This document shows positions 36,526 to 44,839 of a DNA stretch of 64,000 nucleotides, piece after piece. Made by a program: the position numbers and the translations under genes. Origin of the DNA: an uncultured Colwellia sp. (GTDB taxonomy: Bacteria > Pseudomonadota > Gammaproteobacteria > Enterobacterales > Alteromonadaceae). Numbering within the stretch: the first letter of the stretch is position 1; each line of letters begins with the position of its first letter. The notes under the pieces were generated by a model. It worked only from the letters and a program-made list of their open reading frames with translations. It was not told the origin of the DNA and searched no databases. The stretch covers positions 56,900-120,899 of the forward strand of contig CAJXQI010000015.1 in NCBI GenBank assembly GCA_913058395.1. The letters are read 5' to 3'.

Positions 36526-36548
36526 TATACCCAAGTGGCTTGGGTATA
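36526..36548. repeat. Perfect palindrome TATACCCAAG-TGG-CTTGGGTATA
   Basis: A 10-bp perfect stem with a 3-base loop. Its left arm is identical to the left arm of the hairpin at 13790, suggesting copies of one dispersed intergenic element. Confidence 0.6.
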
Positions 36549-36594
36549 AACAACCCTTCTAGAAGTCATTTGTTATAGGTTAGAAATTAAAAAG

Positions 36595-37254
36595 ATGAGA
36601 ATTTTACTGGTTGAAGATGACTTACCTCTTGCACAAGCTTTGCAGCAATCATTACGCTATGAAGGCTTTGTCGTTAACCATGTTGAAAATGGTAAGGATG
36701 CGTTGACGGCGTTAGCCATTCCTGAACATGATATGGCTATTCTCGATCTGGGATTACCCGATATGGATGGTTTGCAAGTACTGAAAAAGTTAAGAGCGAA
36801 AAAGCAATCAACGCCAGTAATTATTCTTACCGCGCGAGATACCATAGAACAACGAGTTCAAGGCTTGGACTTTGGCGCTGATGACTATTTGGTAAAGCCA
36901 TTTGATATTAATGAATTACTAGCACGTTTGCGAGTTATTGAGCGTCGTTTAGGTACAGCAGATAGCGCAGTTATCAATATTAATGCAGTGAAGTTAGACA
37001 GCGCAGCCCATAAAGTGTTTTTAAATGAGCAAGAACTTAATTGCTCTAAAAAAGAATATATGGTGCTGAAAGCCTTGATGGAAAATGCCGGTAGAATTCA
37101 ATCGCGTGAACAAATCGAGTCACGCTTATATGAGTGGGGTGAAGAAGTTATAAGTAATGCTGTCGAGGTACACGTACATAATCTACGTAAAAAACTACCT
37201 GATAAATTTATTCAAACTGTGCGTGGTGTCGGTTACACCATCAGTAAAGGTTAG
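36595..37254 (+). CDS. QseB/PmrA-like response regulator
   Basis: 219 residues, the compact size of QseB/PmrA/BasR. Receiver domain: EDD near residues 7-9, phospho-acceptor in LDLGLPDMDGL (Asp about 51), Lys in LVKPFDINELLARL. The winged-helix domain has SKKEYMVLKALMENAGRI and SNAVEVHVHNLRKKL, and ends VRGVGYTI. It is followed after 13 bases by its kinase gene. A PmrA/QseB-type box occurs upstream of the hemolysin operon (32439), making that operon a candidate target. Confidence 0.9.
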   Translation: MRILLVEDDLPLAQALQQSLRYEGFVVNHVENGKDALTALAIPEHDMAILDLGLPDMDGLQVLKKLRAKKQSTPVIILTARDTIEQRVQGLDFGADDYLVKPFDINELLARLRVIERRLGTADSAVININAVKLDSAAHKVFLNEQELNCSKKEYMVLKALMENAGRIQSREQIESRLYEWGEEVISNAVEVHVHNLRKKLPDKFIQTVRGVGYTISKG

Positions 37255-37267
37255 GGTATAAGCACTT

Positions 37268-38743
37268 ATGTCTATTCGTCGTTATTTAGTACTGATGTTG
37301 CTGTCAATTATCACCTTAGTGATATTTGTTTCAGCGATCCAAGGCTATAAAACGAGTATGGATAAGGCTGAAAGCCTATTTGACGATGAATTACGCTCAT
37401 TAGCACAAGTGATAACCTCGGTTGACTTACCTATTGGCGTGATAGAACAGAAAGCACCAGCCAATTTTTCTTATCAACTCATTGTTGAAAATAAGGTGCT
37501 CTCTCGCAGTAATAATGCACCTGCGCGATTAATGAATACATTAACAGAAGGTTTCACTGAGGCTAATTTCTTAGGGAAACGTTGGCGTACATATACAGTA
37601 CCAATTGAAGATAGGTCAATGCAGGTGGCATGGTTTATTATTGCTCAGCCGATCAAACAGCGCTTTGACCTTGCTGAAGATATTATTCTAGCCGCTGTTA
37701 CGCCCATTATATTGGTTATGCCGTTGTTAGCTTTAATTATCTCGTTGGCTGTAAGACAGGGGTTGAAACCATTAACTTTTTTAACTCAATCCTTAAAGAA
37801 CAAAAAGGCACATGATCTTAGCCAACTCGCAACCAGTTCAACTAAAGAGCTTTTGCCGGTTACTGAAACGTTGAATGAGTTATTTCTACGATTATCATTA
37901 GCGTTTGAACGAGAGAAACACTTTGCCTCAGATGCCGCTCATGAGTTGAGAACGCCGTTAAGTGTATTGAAAATAAATGTTCATAATTTGCAACAAAGCT
38001 ACCAAGCAACAAGATCGAAAGTCACTTCAGGCGAAAAAATGCCTTTTGTTGATACATCAGTAAATTACAACTCAATAAATGATGAAAAGAGTGCAATAAA
38101 CACAGTAACACCAATGCAGGCACTACCATTTAATCAATTAGAGCAAAGTGTTGAACGTATGGCACATGTTGTTGATCAAATATTGACCTTAAATAGAACC
38201 AACCCAGAACAAATTTTAGCGGAAAGTGAAGCACTAAATTTACAAACAATATTGCAAGAATGTATTAGTGAGTTATACCCTGATATCGCAGCTAGAGGCC
38301 ACGATATTGAGCTTGATAGCGAGAAGGTTGAAGTTTTAGGTAATCGTTTTGCTATTGGTATATTATTGAAAAACTTGATTGGAAATGCCGCAAAATATAC
38401 CCCAAACAATGGCAAGATACTGGTTTCATGTCAGCAAGCAGAAGACAAGGTGATTCTGCGCGTAGAAGATTCTGGTCCCGGCATAGCGCCCGCAGAATAT
38501 ACACGAGTATTTGATCGTTTTTATCGTGTTGGCGGTGATAGTCACCAGTCAAAGGTTTTTGGTTGTGGTTTAGGTTTGTCAATTGTGAAACACATTGTAG
38601 AATTACACCAAGCAAAAATTACTTTAAGTACTTCATCTGCTTTATCAGGGCTATGTGTGCAAGTGACATTTTTTATTGAAAAAAATAATATGAATAAAAT
38701 CAGTGGTAAAGCTGTTCGTAAAGTGGGGGAAGCCCATGATTAG
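37268..38743 (+). CDS. QseC/PmrB-like sensor histidine kinase
   Basis: 491 residues. Two membrane helices (about residues 7-25 and 142-163) enclose a periplasmic domain of about 115 residues. A HAMP region follows, then H box FASDAAHELRTPLSVLK (His about 227), a linker of about 45 residues longer than usual between the two DHp helices, N box LLKNLIGNAAKYTP, G1 EDSGPGI, F box FDRFYRVGG and G2 GCGLGLSIV. All catalytic elements are intact. The last bases overlap the cupredoxin gene start, tying the kinase to the downstream metal-related genes. Confidence 0.9.
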   Translation: MSIRRYLVLMLLSIITLVIFVSAIQGYKTSMDKAESLFDDELRSLAQVITSVDLPIGVIEQKAPANFSYQLIVENKVLSRSNNAPARLMNTLTEGFTEANFLGKRWRTYTVPIEDRSMQVAWFIIAQPIKQRFDLAEDIILAAVTPIILVMPLLALIISLAVRQGLKPLTFLTQSLKNKKAHDLSQLATSSTKELLPVTETLNELFLRLSLAFEREKHFASDAAHELRTPLSVLKINVHNLQQSYQATRSKVTSGEKMPFVDTSVNYNSINDEKSAINTVTPMQALPFNQLEQSVERMAHVVDQILTLNRTNPEQILAESEALNLQTILQECISELYPDIAARGHDIELDSEKVEVLGNRFAIGILLKNLIGNAAKYTPNNGKILVSCQQAEDKVILRVEDSGPGIAPAEYTRVFDRFYRVGGDSHQSKVFGCGLGLSIVKHIVELHQAKITLSTSSALSGLCVQVTFFIEKNNMNKISGKAVRKVGEAHD

Positions 38744-39200
38744 CCATTATTCTATGCCGTTTATACGCTTTGTTGTGGCAGCGCTAACGTTAATGTCTTT
38801 TTTGACTATCGCCAAACGACCTGAATTTCAAATTGAATTAAAAAATCATTTATTCTTTCCTTCAGAAATTGAAATCCCTGAAAATACGAAAGTTAAATTG
38901 ATTATTTATAATCGAGACCAAACGCCAGAAGAGTTTGATAGTTTCGACCTTAATCGTGAAAAAGTTATTTTTCCTGAAAAAAAATCCGTTATATTTATTG
39001 GCCCCTTACCTCAAGGCCGATATGAATTTTTCGGTGAGTTTAATCCTAATAGTGCAAAAGGTGCGATTCTTGTTACTCCACAAGTGCCTCCTCAGGTTAG
39101 TTTACATGACATTGATAACAGAGAATTTAACGAAATAGGTAGCACAATCGCATTTCAACAAAATAACTTAACAGAGTCAGGAGTTGTTTATGTTGATTAA
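38736..39200 (+). CDS. Exported EfeO/P19-like cupredoxin domain protein
   Basis: 154 residues from the ATG at 38736, overlapping the kinase stop by eight bases, with GGGGGA upstream. The N-terminus is a signal anchor (FIRFVVAALTLMSFL). The rest is a cupredoxin_1-type beta sandwich: EIPENTKVKLIIYNRDQTPEEFDS, EKVIFPEKKSVIFIGPL and the strongly conserved YEFFGEFNPNSAKGAI. It lacks the Cys-His-Met set of type I copper proteins; the Glu-rich EEFDS region is the kind found in EfeO and P19 of iron uptake systems. The adjacent FTR1-family gene overlaps it. Confidence 0.8.
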   Translation: MISHYSMPFIRFVVAALTLMSFLTIAKRPEFQIELKNHLFFPSEIEIPENTKVKLIIYNRDQTPEEFDSFDLNREKVIFPEKKSVIFIGPLPQGRYEFFGEFNPNSAKGAILVTPQVPPQVSLHDIDNREFNEIGSTIAFQQNNLTESGVVYVD

Positions 39201-40005
39201 TACCGTGATCCTATTTTTAAGAGATGCGTTGCCTGTGTTTGTGGTGATGGCTATCTTGTTGTCTTTATTACAACAACAAAGCATTAAGGCCAATTGGGTC
39301 TATATATCCGGCTTATTAGGCATGTTACTTAGCTTTGCACTATTAATGGCAACTGATGTTATTGCTCATGCCATTGATGATACCGGACGGGAATGGTTTT
39401 ATGCTTCACTGTATTTTGGCTGTTATTGTCTTGTGTTAGTGTTGCTTAGCCATCTTGCTGTTGGAAATATTATAAATTTTTCAGCACGATCAAAAACTAT
39501 TACTCGTTATAGCGCGATTACGTTAGTTGCCGTTATTATAATGCTAAATGGCGCCAATTTTCTTATTTACTTCACTGGTTTTTGGCATAAAAATAATGCC
39601 TCGAATGTATTATCTACTGGTGTTGTACTTGGCGTAGGAATTTGCACCAGTATTGCAATATTACTCTATTTTATGATGGAAGCTGTTCAGCATTATTACC
39701 GATTGATTCGGGAGACACTTTTAGTTTTTTTTAGTGCCGGACTGCTTATGCAATCGACTAACTTATTGTTACAGATAGACGAATTGCCTATCGGCAACAT
39801 TTTATGGGATTCAAATAATATTGTGTTAGAAAACTCAGAAGTAGGTTATTTACTAACGGTATTTTTTGGTTACGACGCTACGCCAACCTTAATACAACTA
39901 TTGCTTTATGCTACGGCTATTGTTGCTGCTTTCACAATAATTTTTATTCGTTCTAATTCTGCGCTAAGAAATGGGAATAGGACACTTAAGGAGGTGGCAC
40001 TATGA
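39190..40005 (+). CDS. FTR1/EfeU-family permease with degenerate REXXE motifs
   Basis: 271 residues from the ATG at 39190 (AGGAG seven bases upstream). Seven hydrophobic segments. The family is recognisable by the N-terminal helix VILFLRDALPVFVVMAILLSL and the C-terminal VGYLLTVFFGYDATPTLIQLLLY, typical of FTR1/EfeU. In working FTR1 permeases the first helix has REXXE and the fourth a second REXXE; here they read RDALP (residues 11-15) and LNGAN (119-123), so all key Glu residues are gone. It overlaps both neighbours. Iron transport by the usual mechanism is therefore doubtful. Confidence 0.78.
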   Translation: MLINTVILFLRDALPVFVVMAILLSLLQQQSIKANWVYISGLLGMLLSFALLMATDVIAHAIDDTGREWFYASLYFGCYCLVLVLLSHLAVGNIINFSARSKTITRYSAITLVAVIIMLNGANFLIYFTGFWHKNNASNVLSTGVVLGVGICTSIAILLYFMMEAVQHYYRLIRETLLVFFSAGLLMQSTNLLLQIDELPIGNILWDSNNIVLENSEVGYLLTVFFGYDATPTLIQLLLYATAIVAAFTIIFIRSNSALRNGNRTLKEVAL

Positions 40006-40736
40006 TTTACCGTAAAGCTGTAAAGTCAGCGGTGCTGTCAATGGTAAGTTTAATTTTGCTACTTTCACTACTGATAACTAGTAACAAAGCTAATGCTGAT
40101 GGTGTTGTTGTTGATAAGGTTTACCACCCTTATGTATTACCGAATGAACGTGAATTTGAGTGGCGTTTATTGTCACACCAAAATGATAATGGTAATAGTT
40201 TGGGCCAACGTTTAGCTTATGGTCAGTCATTGACAGATAACATTATGGTAGAGGCCTATATAGTTGGCGAACGTGACGGTGATGGCGATTTTGGCTTATC
40301 AGCTTATGAAATTGAAACTCGCTGGATGATAACAGAACAAGGCGAATACTGGGCTGATTGGGGCATGTTATTTGAAGTTGAAAAAGAACATAAGCTTGAT
40401 ATTTGGGAAGTAACCACGGGGATTTTATTTGAAAAGGAGTTTGGCCGTACAAGCTTAGCGTTAAACGCCTTTTTAATTTATGAAAGTGGTAGTGATATTA
40501 AAAATGAATTTGAAACAGAATTTCGTCTGCAATATCGTTATCGTTGGTTACCGCAAGTACAGCCAGCGATAGAAATTTATACCGGTGAAGATTACACCGG
40601 AATAGGGCCCGCATTTATGGGAATTCACCGCTTTGACGGCCAAAAACAGTTGAAATGGGAAGCGGGGTTTATTACGGGCTTAAATGGTGACAGCAAAGAT
40701 CATATATTGCGTGTAGCAATTGAATATGAGTTTTAA
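40002..40736 (+). CDS. Outer-membrane beta-barrel-like protein
   Basis: 244 residues. A signal peptide is visible (LSMVSLILLLSLLITSNKANA, cleavage about residue 32). The mature part alternates aromatic and charged residues in strand-length pieces (EFEWRLLSHQND, YEIETRWMITEQ, WADWGMLFEVEKE, EFRLQYRYRW) and ends in Phe after EYE, the outer-membrane insertion signal recognised by BamA. It should form a barrel of 8-10 strands. It overlaps the FTR1-family gene by four bases (ATGA), so is likely part of the same transport or sensing system. The specific family is not recognised. Confidence 0.72.
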   Translation: MIYRKAVKSAVLSMVSLILLLSLLITSNKANADGVVVDKVYHPYVLPNEREFEWRLLSHQNDNGNSLGQRLAYGQSLTDNIMVEAYIVGERDGDGDFGLSAYEIETRWMITEQGEYWADWGMLFEVEKEHKLDIWEVTTGILFEKEFGRTSLALNAFLIYESGSDIKNEFETEFRLQYRYRWLPQVQPAIEIYTGEDYTGIGPAFMGIHRFDGQKQLKWEAGFITGLNGDSKDHILRVAIEYEF

Positions 40737-41623
40737 TGATTAATATGTTCAGACACATCACCTTTAAACACGTAATGAAACATTTACTTTGGTTAACGTT
40801 TTCACTTTCGCTGCTCACCTTTACATTAGGCATCAGCTGGCAACTAAGTAAATCAGCGAATTTCTTTTATGGTTTCTGGTATCAAAGTTTACACATTGAT
40901 AGCACGATTAAAAAAAATGTTATTAAAAATACCCATGGGAAACGTGACTTTCCGGTGGAAGATGCAGGCTTGCATCACGAAAAATTTGCAGATATTGTTC
41001 AAGCTATTCACCAACAAGGGGAAGGGCTGGATCGTATTAGCTACCAAAACTCAGCTGGTCAAATACGTCGTTTGTTAACCAATAGTGAAGTGGTTCATTT
41101 GCAAGATGTTGCAAACTTGCTCGATAAGGTCAGTCAGTTCTGGATGAGTAATTTATTGCTGTTATTGTCTTTATTGGTGCTTTATACCTGTAAGCAAGTG
41201 TTTAGTCGTTCTAATGCAAGTCATCAGAACGATGGTGCTATGTTTATTGAAAAATCTGCTATTGAATACTCTGCTATAGAAAATACAGTTATAAAAAGTA
41301 ACCCCACGCAATTTGAACTAATGATGGCTTCAATAACAACAGTACCTTTGGGTAAGCACAAATTAGTTGCTGTGATGATACTGTGCCTGCTTGTTGTGGC
41401 GGTGTTATTTTTGTGGAGCTTTACCTCCGTTTTTTATTATTTGCATACGGTAATTTTTCCAGCAGACCATCAATGGTTTTTTTATTACCAAGACTCACTG
41501 ATGGCCACTATTATGAAAGCACCTGACATATTTTCTGCCATTGCTGCACAACTTTTGGCTGTTGCATTATTATTAACTGTCGGCATTGATGCTATGGTGA
41601 CTCGCTTTCAACGAAAACCATAA
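40736..41623 (+). CDS. DUF1461-like integral membrane protein
   Basis: 295 residues, one base overlap with the preceding stop. Four or five membrane segments: about 15-35, 137-157, 210-235 and 262-280. The periplasmic loop after the first helix carries the family-like HHEKFADIVQAIHQ and LTNSEVVHLQDVANLLDKV, resembling the LT..E..H..DV..L pattern of DUF1461. The function of the family is unknown. It is the last gene of the two-component/cupredoxin/FTR1 run, and a terminator follows. Confidence 0.65.
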   Translation: MINMFRHITFKHVMKHLLWLTFSLSLLTFTLGISWQLSKSANFFYGFWYQSLHIDSTIKKNVIKNTHGKRDFPVEDAGLHHEKFADIVQAIHQQGEGLDRISYQNSAGQIRRLLTNSEVVHLQDVANLLDKVSQFWMSNLLLLLSLLVLYTCKQVFSRSNASHQNDGAMFIEKSAIEYSAIENTVIKSNPTQFELMMASITTVPLGKHKLVAVMILCLLVVAVLFLWSFTSVFYYLHTVIFPADHQWFFYYQDSLMATIMKAPDIFSAIAAQLLAVALLLTVGIDAMVTRFQRKP

Positions 41624-41670
41624 TGTTGAAAAGTTAAGTTTGAATAAAACATTATTGCAAATTTTATGAA

Positions 41671-41693
41671 GCTCTTTATAGATAATAAAGAGC
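41671..41693. terminator. Hairpin between convergent DUF1461 and LprI-like genes
   Basis: GCTCTTTAT (41671-41679) and ATAAAGAGC (41685-41693) form a perfect 9-bp stem with a five-base loop in the 88-base convergent gap. Confidence 0.65.
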
Positions 41694-41711
41694 CTTAATA
41701 GTCTAGCTAAG

Positions 41712-42116
41712 TTATTTATTCAAGTTAGTTAACTCATTGATGCGGTCTTGGGTTAGAGTGATATAACACTTCTTAAAAGCCGCCGCAGCGCCAGTACCTG
41801 GAGAAATTGATAGGTACTGCCAACGACAATTGTTTTCACGGTAACTAATAAAGTTACGCTGTGAGCGTTTAAACATGTTAAGTGCAGCACGTCGCCCGGT
41901 ATTAGCGGATAACTCTTCTAAGATAAATGATTGGTTATTTACCCAAGTCTGTAGTTCGCGATCTATATCCAGTTTAATGCCGTCTAAGCATTTTGATACT
42001 TCTGGTGTTGTCGTCATGTTCATTTCGCACATTTCGATAGTGTTCTTAGCCAAAACAGGGCTAGATAGCACTAAAGATAGCGGTAAGAAATATTTTATAT
42101 GAGTTTTTTTAATCAT
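41712..42116 (-). CDS. Exported DUF1311/LprI-like protein
   Basis: 134 residues from the ATG at 42116; the frame is open upstream but a signal peptide begins here (HIKYFLPLSLVLSSPVLA, cleavage about residue 22). The mature protein has a Cys-spaced core (MCEMN, VSKCLD, ENNCRW, FKKCYI) and the SQRNFISYRENNCRWQ block that marks DUF1311/LprI-type proteins, some of which inhibit lysozyme. Four cysteines suggest two disulphides in the periplasm. It follows the yciB-yciI pair on the same strand. Confidence 0.7.
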   Translation of the reverse strand: MIKKTHIKYFLPLSLVLSSPVLAKNTIEMCEMNMTTTPEVSKCLDGIKLDIDRELQTWVNNQSFILEELSANTGRRAALNMFKRSQRNFISYRENNCRWQYLSISPGTGAAAAFKKCYITLTQDRINELTNLNK

Positions 42117-42156
42117 TGCTAGCCATGAGTCTTTATGTAAAAGCGAATACCGAAAC

Positions 42157-42459
42157 TTATGCCGGAAGCACTTTCTTATAGGGTTTAACAGTAACTTTTT
42201 TATAAACACCTGCCGCAATATATGGGTCTTGGTCAGCCCAATTTTGTGCGTCAGTTAAACTATCAAATTCGGCGATAATAAGCGAGCCAGTAAATCCTGC
42301 GTCACCTGGGTTTTCGCTATCAATAGCAGGGCAAGGGCCAGCAACAATTAAACGACCTTGTGCTTGCAGATCTTTTAATCGAGCTAAATGGTTTTCACGC
42401 ACACTTAATCGAAGTGCTAAGCTATTTTCTACATCTTCACTATAAACAAGATAAAGCAT
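42157..42459 (-). CDS. yciI: YciI family protein
   Basis: 100 residues. Ferredoxin-like YciI fold: [13 protein letters not shown] at the N-terminus, [24 protein letters not shown] (about 21-44, with the conserved His and the G-x-L/A-G motif) and [24 protein letters not shown] at the C-terminus. The His-Asp pair in the cleft is conserved in the family but the reaction is unknown. It follows yciB by 52 bases, an arrangement common in gammaproteobacteria. Confidence 0.92.
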   Translation of the reverse strand: MLYLVYSEDVENSLALRLSVRENHLARLKDLQAQGRLIVAGPCPAIDSENPGDAGFTGSLIIAEFDSLTDAQNWADQDPYIAAGVYKKVTVKPYKKVLPA

Positions 42460-42511
42460 TTTAATTCCAATATTATTCTTTTATTAAAAACGACGAATGG
42501 TACGTGGTCAG

Positions 42512-43063
42512 TTATTCTTTCTTTTCTTCTTCCGGGTCATCTGGCATGTATTTGTGTAAAGATAATACTGAGCCAATAGCAAAAACAAAGGTTAATGCCG
42601 TTAAACCGAACACTTTAAAATTAACCCAGGTCTCTAAGCTAAAGTTAAAAGCAATGTACCAATTAAGTAGACCGCAAGTAGCAAAAAATATTGCCCAAGA
42701 AAGGTTAAGTTTATTCCAAATTTCTTCTGGTAAGGTTAGTGCTTCACCTAAGAATTCTTTGATTATGTTTTTGTTAAATAGTTTTTGACTAACAATAAGT
42801 GCAATGGCGAAAAAACCCTGAATAATAGTGACCTTCCACTTTAAGAATGTATCGTCGTGTAAATAGATAGTCAGGCCGCCAAAAACAGCAATTAGGCCAA
42901 AGAAAACAAGATTTCTTTTGGGTACAGGTTGTTTTTTTATTAAGTAATAAGAAATTTGAATGGCTGAGGCAACAATCAGTGAGCCTGTTGCCCAATAAAT
43001 ATCGGCAAATTTATAGAAAACGAAAAAAATGACTAAAGGGATATATTCTAAAAAAGCATGCAT
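42512..43063 (-). CDS. yciB: Inner membrane septation protein YciB (IspZ family)
   Basis: 183 residues, expected length, five hydrophobic segments. Conserved elements are FLEYIPLVIFFVFYK (about 4-18), DIYWATGSLIVASAIQ (about 22-37), TFLKWKVTIIQGFFA, LNLSWAIFFATCGLLNW (about 138-154) and WVNFKVFGLTALTFVF. YciB interacts with cell elongation and division proteins in the inner membrane and affects envelope synthesis. It lies upstream of yciI on the same strand. Confidence 0.92.
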   Translation of the reverse strand: MHAFLEYIPLVIFFVFYKFADIYWATGSLIVASAIQISYYLIKKQPVPKRNLVFFGLIAVFGGLTIYLHDDTFLKWKVTIIQGFFAIALIVSQKLFNKNIIKEFLGEALTLPEEIWNKLNLSWAIFFATCGLLNWYIAFNFSLETWVNFKVFGLTALTFVFAIGSVLSLHKYMPDDPEEEKKE

Positions 43064-43170
43064 AGGTTCAAGTTCTAAAATTACAATAACTGAATTCTAT
43101 CCAAAGCCAGGCCATACGCCAAACTATTTAACAATGAAAAGTGTAATAGTTTTTAAAAGCCAGTGTTAGT

Positions 43171-43190
43171 AAGCCAGCTAATGCTGGCTT
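43171..43190. terminator. Hairpin between yciB and the M24 peptidase gene
   Basis: AAGCCAGC (43171-43178) and GCTGGCTT (43183-43190) form a perfect 8-bp stem around TAAT, located 28 bases after the M24 gene stop on the minus strand. The following T run is weak. Confidence 0.55.
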
Positions 43191-43218
43191 TAGATATGTT
43201 TAATGCCCTTAATTTGGC

Positions 43219-44439
43219 CTAAACTTGCTCGTAACCAAATGGGTCATCAATAGAATAAGAAGGCTCTGTAAACCATTTAGCACCAGAGTCCGTCATGTAG
43301 AAGTGATCTTCTAAACGCACACCAAACTCATTTGGTAGTACCAGCATAGGCTCATTTGAGAAACACATGCCTTTTGCTAGTGGCGTTCTATCACTGCGCA
43401 CTAAATACGGCCATTCATGAATGTCTAAACCAATACCATGACCAGTTCTATGCGGACAACCAGGCGTTTCATAATCTGGTCCCATGTTTTGACTTGCTAA
43501 GTAACTTCTTGCGGCAACATCTACATCACCACATGGCACACCAATGTTAGCAGCATCGAAAGCAGCTTTTTGCGCTAATTTTTCAACTAACCACATATCA
43601 CGTTGGCGTTGGTTTGGCTCGCCGTAAACATAAGTACGGGTAATGTCTGAGTTGTAGCCTTCAACCTGACAGCCAGTATCAATTAATACAATATCGTTTT
43701 CTTCCAGTACTTTTGGTGATTTAACACCATGTGGGTAAGAAGAGTCTTCACCAAAAAGTACGATACAAAAATATGAGCCAGCAGGAGCGCCCACTGTGCG
43801 GTGCGCTTGATCGATAAAGTTAGTCACTTCTTGGGTGGAAATACCAACACGCAAAATGCGAGCAACCGCTTTATGTACTTCAATAGTCATATCTTTTGCT
43901 TGTTGCAATAAAGCTATTTCAGCATCAGACTTTATGGCGCGACAGCCTGCGGTTATCGCTTTTGCATCAATTAATTCAAATTCAGGTGCTGCGTTTTTAA
44001 TACCGTCAGCAACAAAGAAAGCGGTAGACTCGTCTATCGCCACTGTACCTGAATGAATACCGTAATCGTTTAAAGCTTCTTTAAATAGTTGATAAGGACT
44101 TTCGTGTTCTTGCCAGCCTTTAATGTCACCTTTAACCGTCATGTATTGACTTAAAGTACTTACCTCAAAGAAAGGGCTGATATACGTTATATCTCCTTCT
44201 TTTGGGATAATTGCACCGACCATACGCTCGCTAGCGTACCAACGAGTACCGGTGAAATAAGCGAGGTTGGTACCGGCATTTACATAGGTGGCAGCAATGT
44301 CATTTTCAACCATGATGGCTTGCGCTTTGGCAATACGTTGGTTGAATTCAGCCTGACTGATTGCCTGCACGTTTTGAGTCATATTGACTAATTTTTTTAG
44401 TTCAACTTCTGCGGTAGAGCCGCCAACACCTATGGTCAT
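43219..44439 (-). CDS. M24 family Xaa-Pro peptidase-like protein
   Basis: 406 residues. An N-terminal creatinase-like domain (about 25-165) precedes the pita-bread catalytic domain. Metal ligands are visible: DTGCQVEGYNSDITRTY (two Asp, about 257-273), HRTGHGIGLDIHE (His, about 331-343), SNEPML (Glu, about 362) and VRLEDHF (Glu, about 376-382). It should cleave N-terminal residues before proline or act on a related dipeptide-like substrate, as in aminopeptidase P and ectoine hydrolase. AAGGAA is well placed before the ATG. It is monocistronic, next to the mobile region. Confidence 0.88.
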   Translation of the reverse strand: MTIGVGGSTAEVELKKLVNMTQNVQAISQAEFNQRIAKAQAIMVENDIAATYVNAGTNLAYFTGTRWYASERMVGAIIPKEGDITYISPFFEVSTLSQYMTVKGDIKGWQEHESPYQLFKEALNDYGIHSGTVAIDESTAFFVADGIKNAAPEFELIDAKAITAGCRAIKSDAEIALLQQAKDMTIEVHKAVARILRVGISTQEVTNFIDQAHRTVGAPAGSYFCIVLFGEDSSYPHGVKSPKVLEENDIVLIDTGCQVEGYNSDITRTYVYGEPNQRQRDMWLVEKLAQKAAFDAANIGVPCGDVDVAARSYLASQNMGPDYETPGCPHRTGHGIGLDIHEWPYLVRSDRTPLAKGMCFSNEPMLVLPNEFGVRLEDHFYMTDSGAKWFTEPSYSIDDPFGYEQV

Positions 44440-44676
44440 ATTCGTTCCTTTAAAGTACTTAAAAAGCTAACCTGTATATTTTATACAAAAAAATCGAGAA
44501 AGTAAGTGATTAATTCAATTCCGTTGGATTAATTTCTTACCCAAGTAAAAACTTAGTTCGATTACCGTAGCCTAGAATGATAATAAGGAAATTTATCTTA
44601 TAGCTTGTCGGTCAGATATAAAACTACGTAAGACAAGCCAAATTATTACTAATCATTTACTGTTAAGGATCTTTTT

Positions 44677-44826
44677 ATGCGCGAAAAAGTAGAATTTGTT
44701 AGCGGAGAACATAAATTAAGTGGCTTACTTGAAAGTCCTGAGTCGGATGTTAAGTTTTATGCCTTATTCGCTTATTGCTTTGCTTGTGGCAAAGACATTG
44801 CCACCGCATCACGTATTAGTCGAGCT
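44677..44826 (+). pseudogene. Truncated alpha/beta hydrolase (5' fragment cut by an IS)
   Basis: Fifty codons, from [19 protein letters not shown] to [10 protein letters not shown], match the N-terminus of the alpha/beta hydrolase module found in hydrolase-OsmC fusion proteins: the FALFAHCFTCGKDI-type block is present as [14 protein letters not shown]. The similarity stops exactly where the IS end begins (44827). AAGGATC precedes the ATG. The remaining part of the gene is not found on the far side of the IS, so the loss involved a deletion or rearrangement as well as insertion. Confidence 0.75.
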
Positions 44827-44839
44827 ACATGGACTCCCC

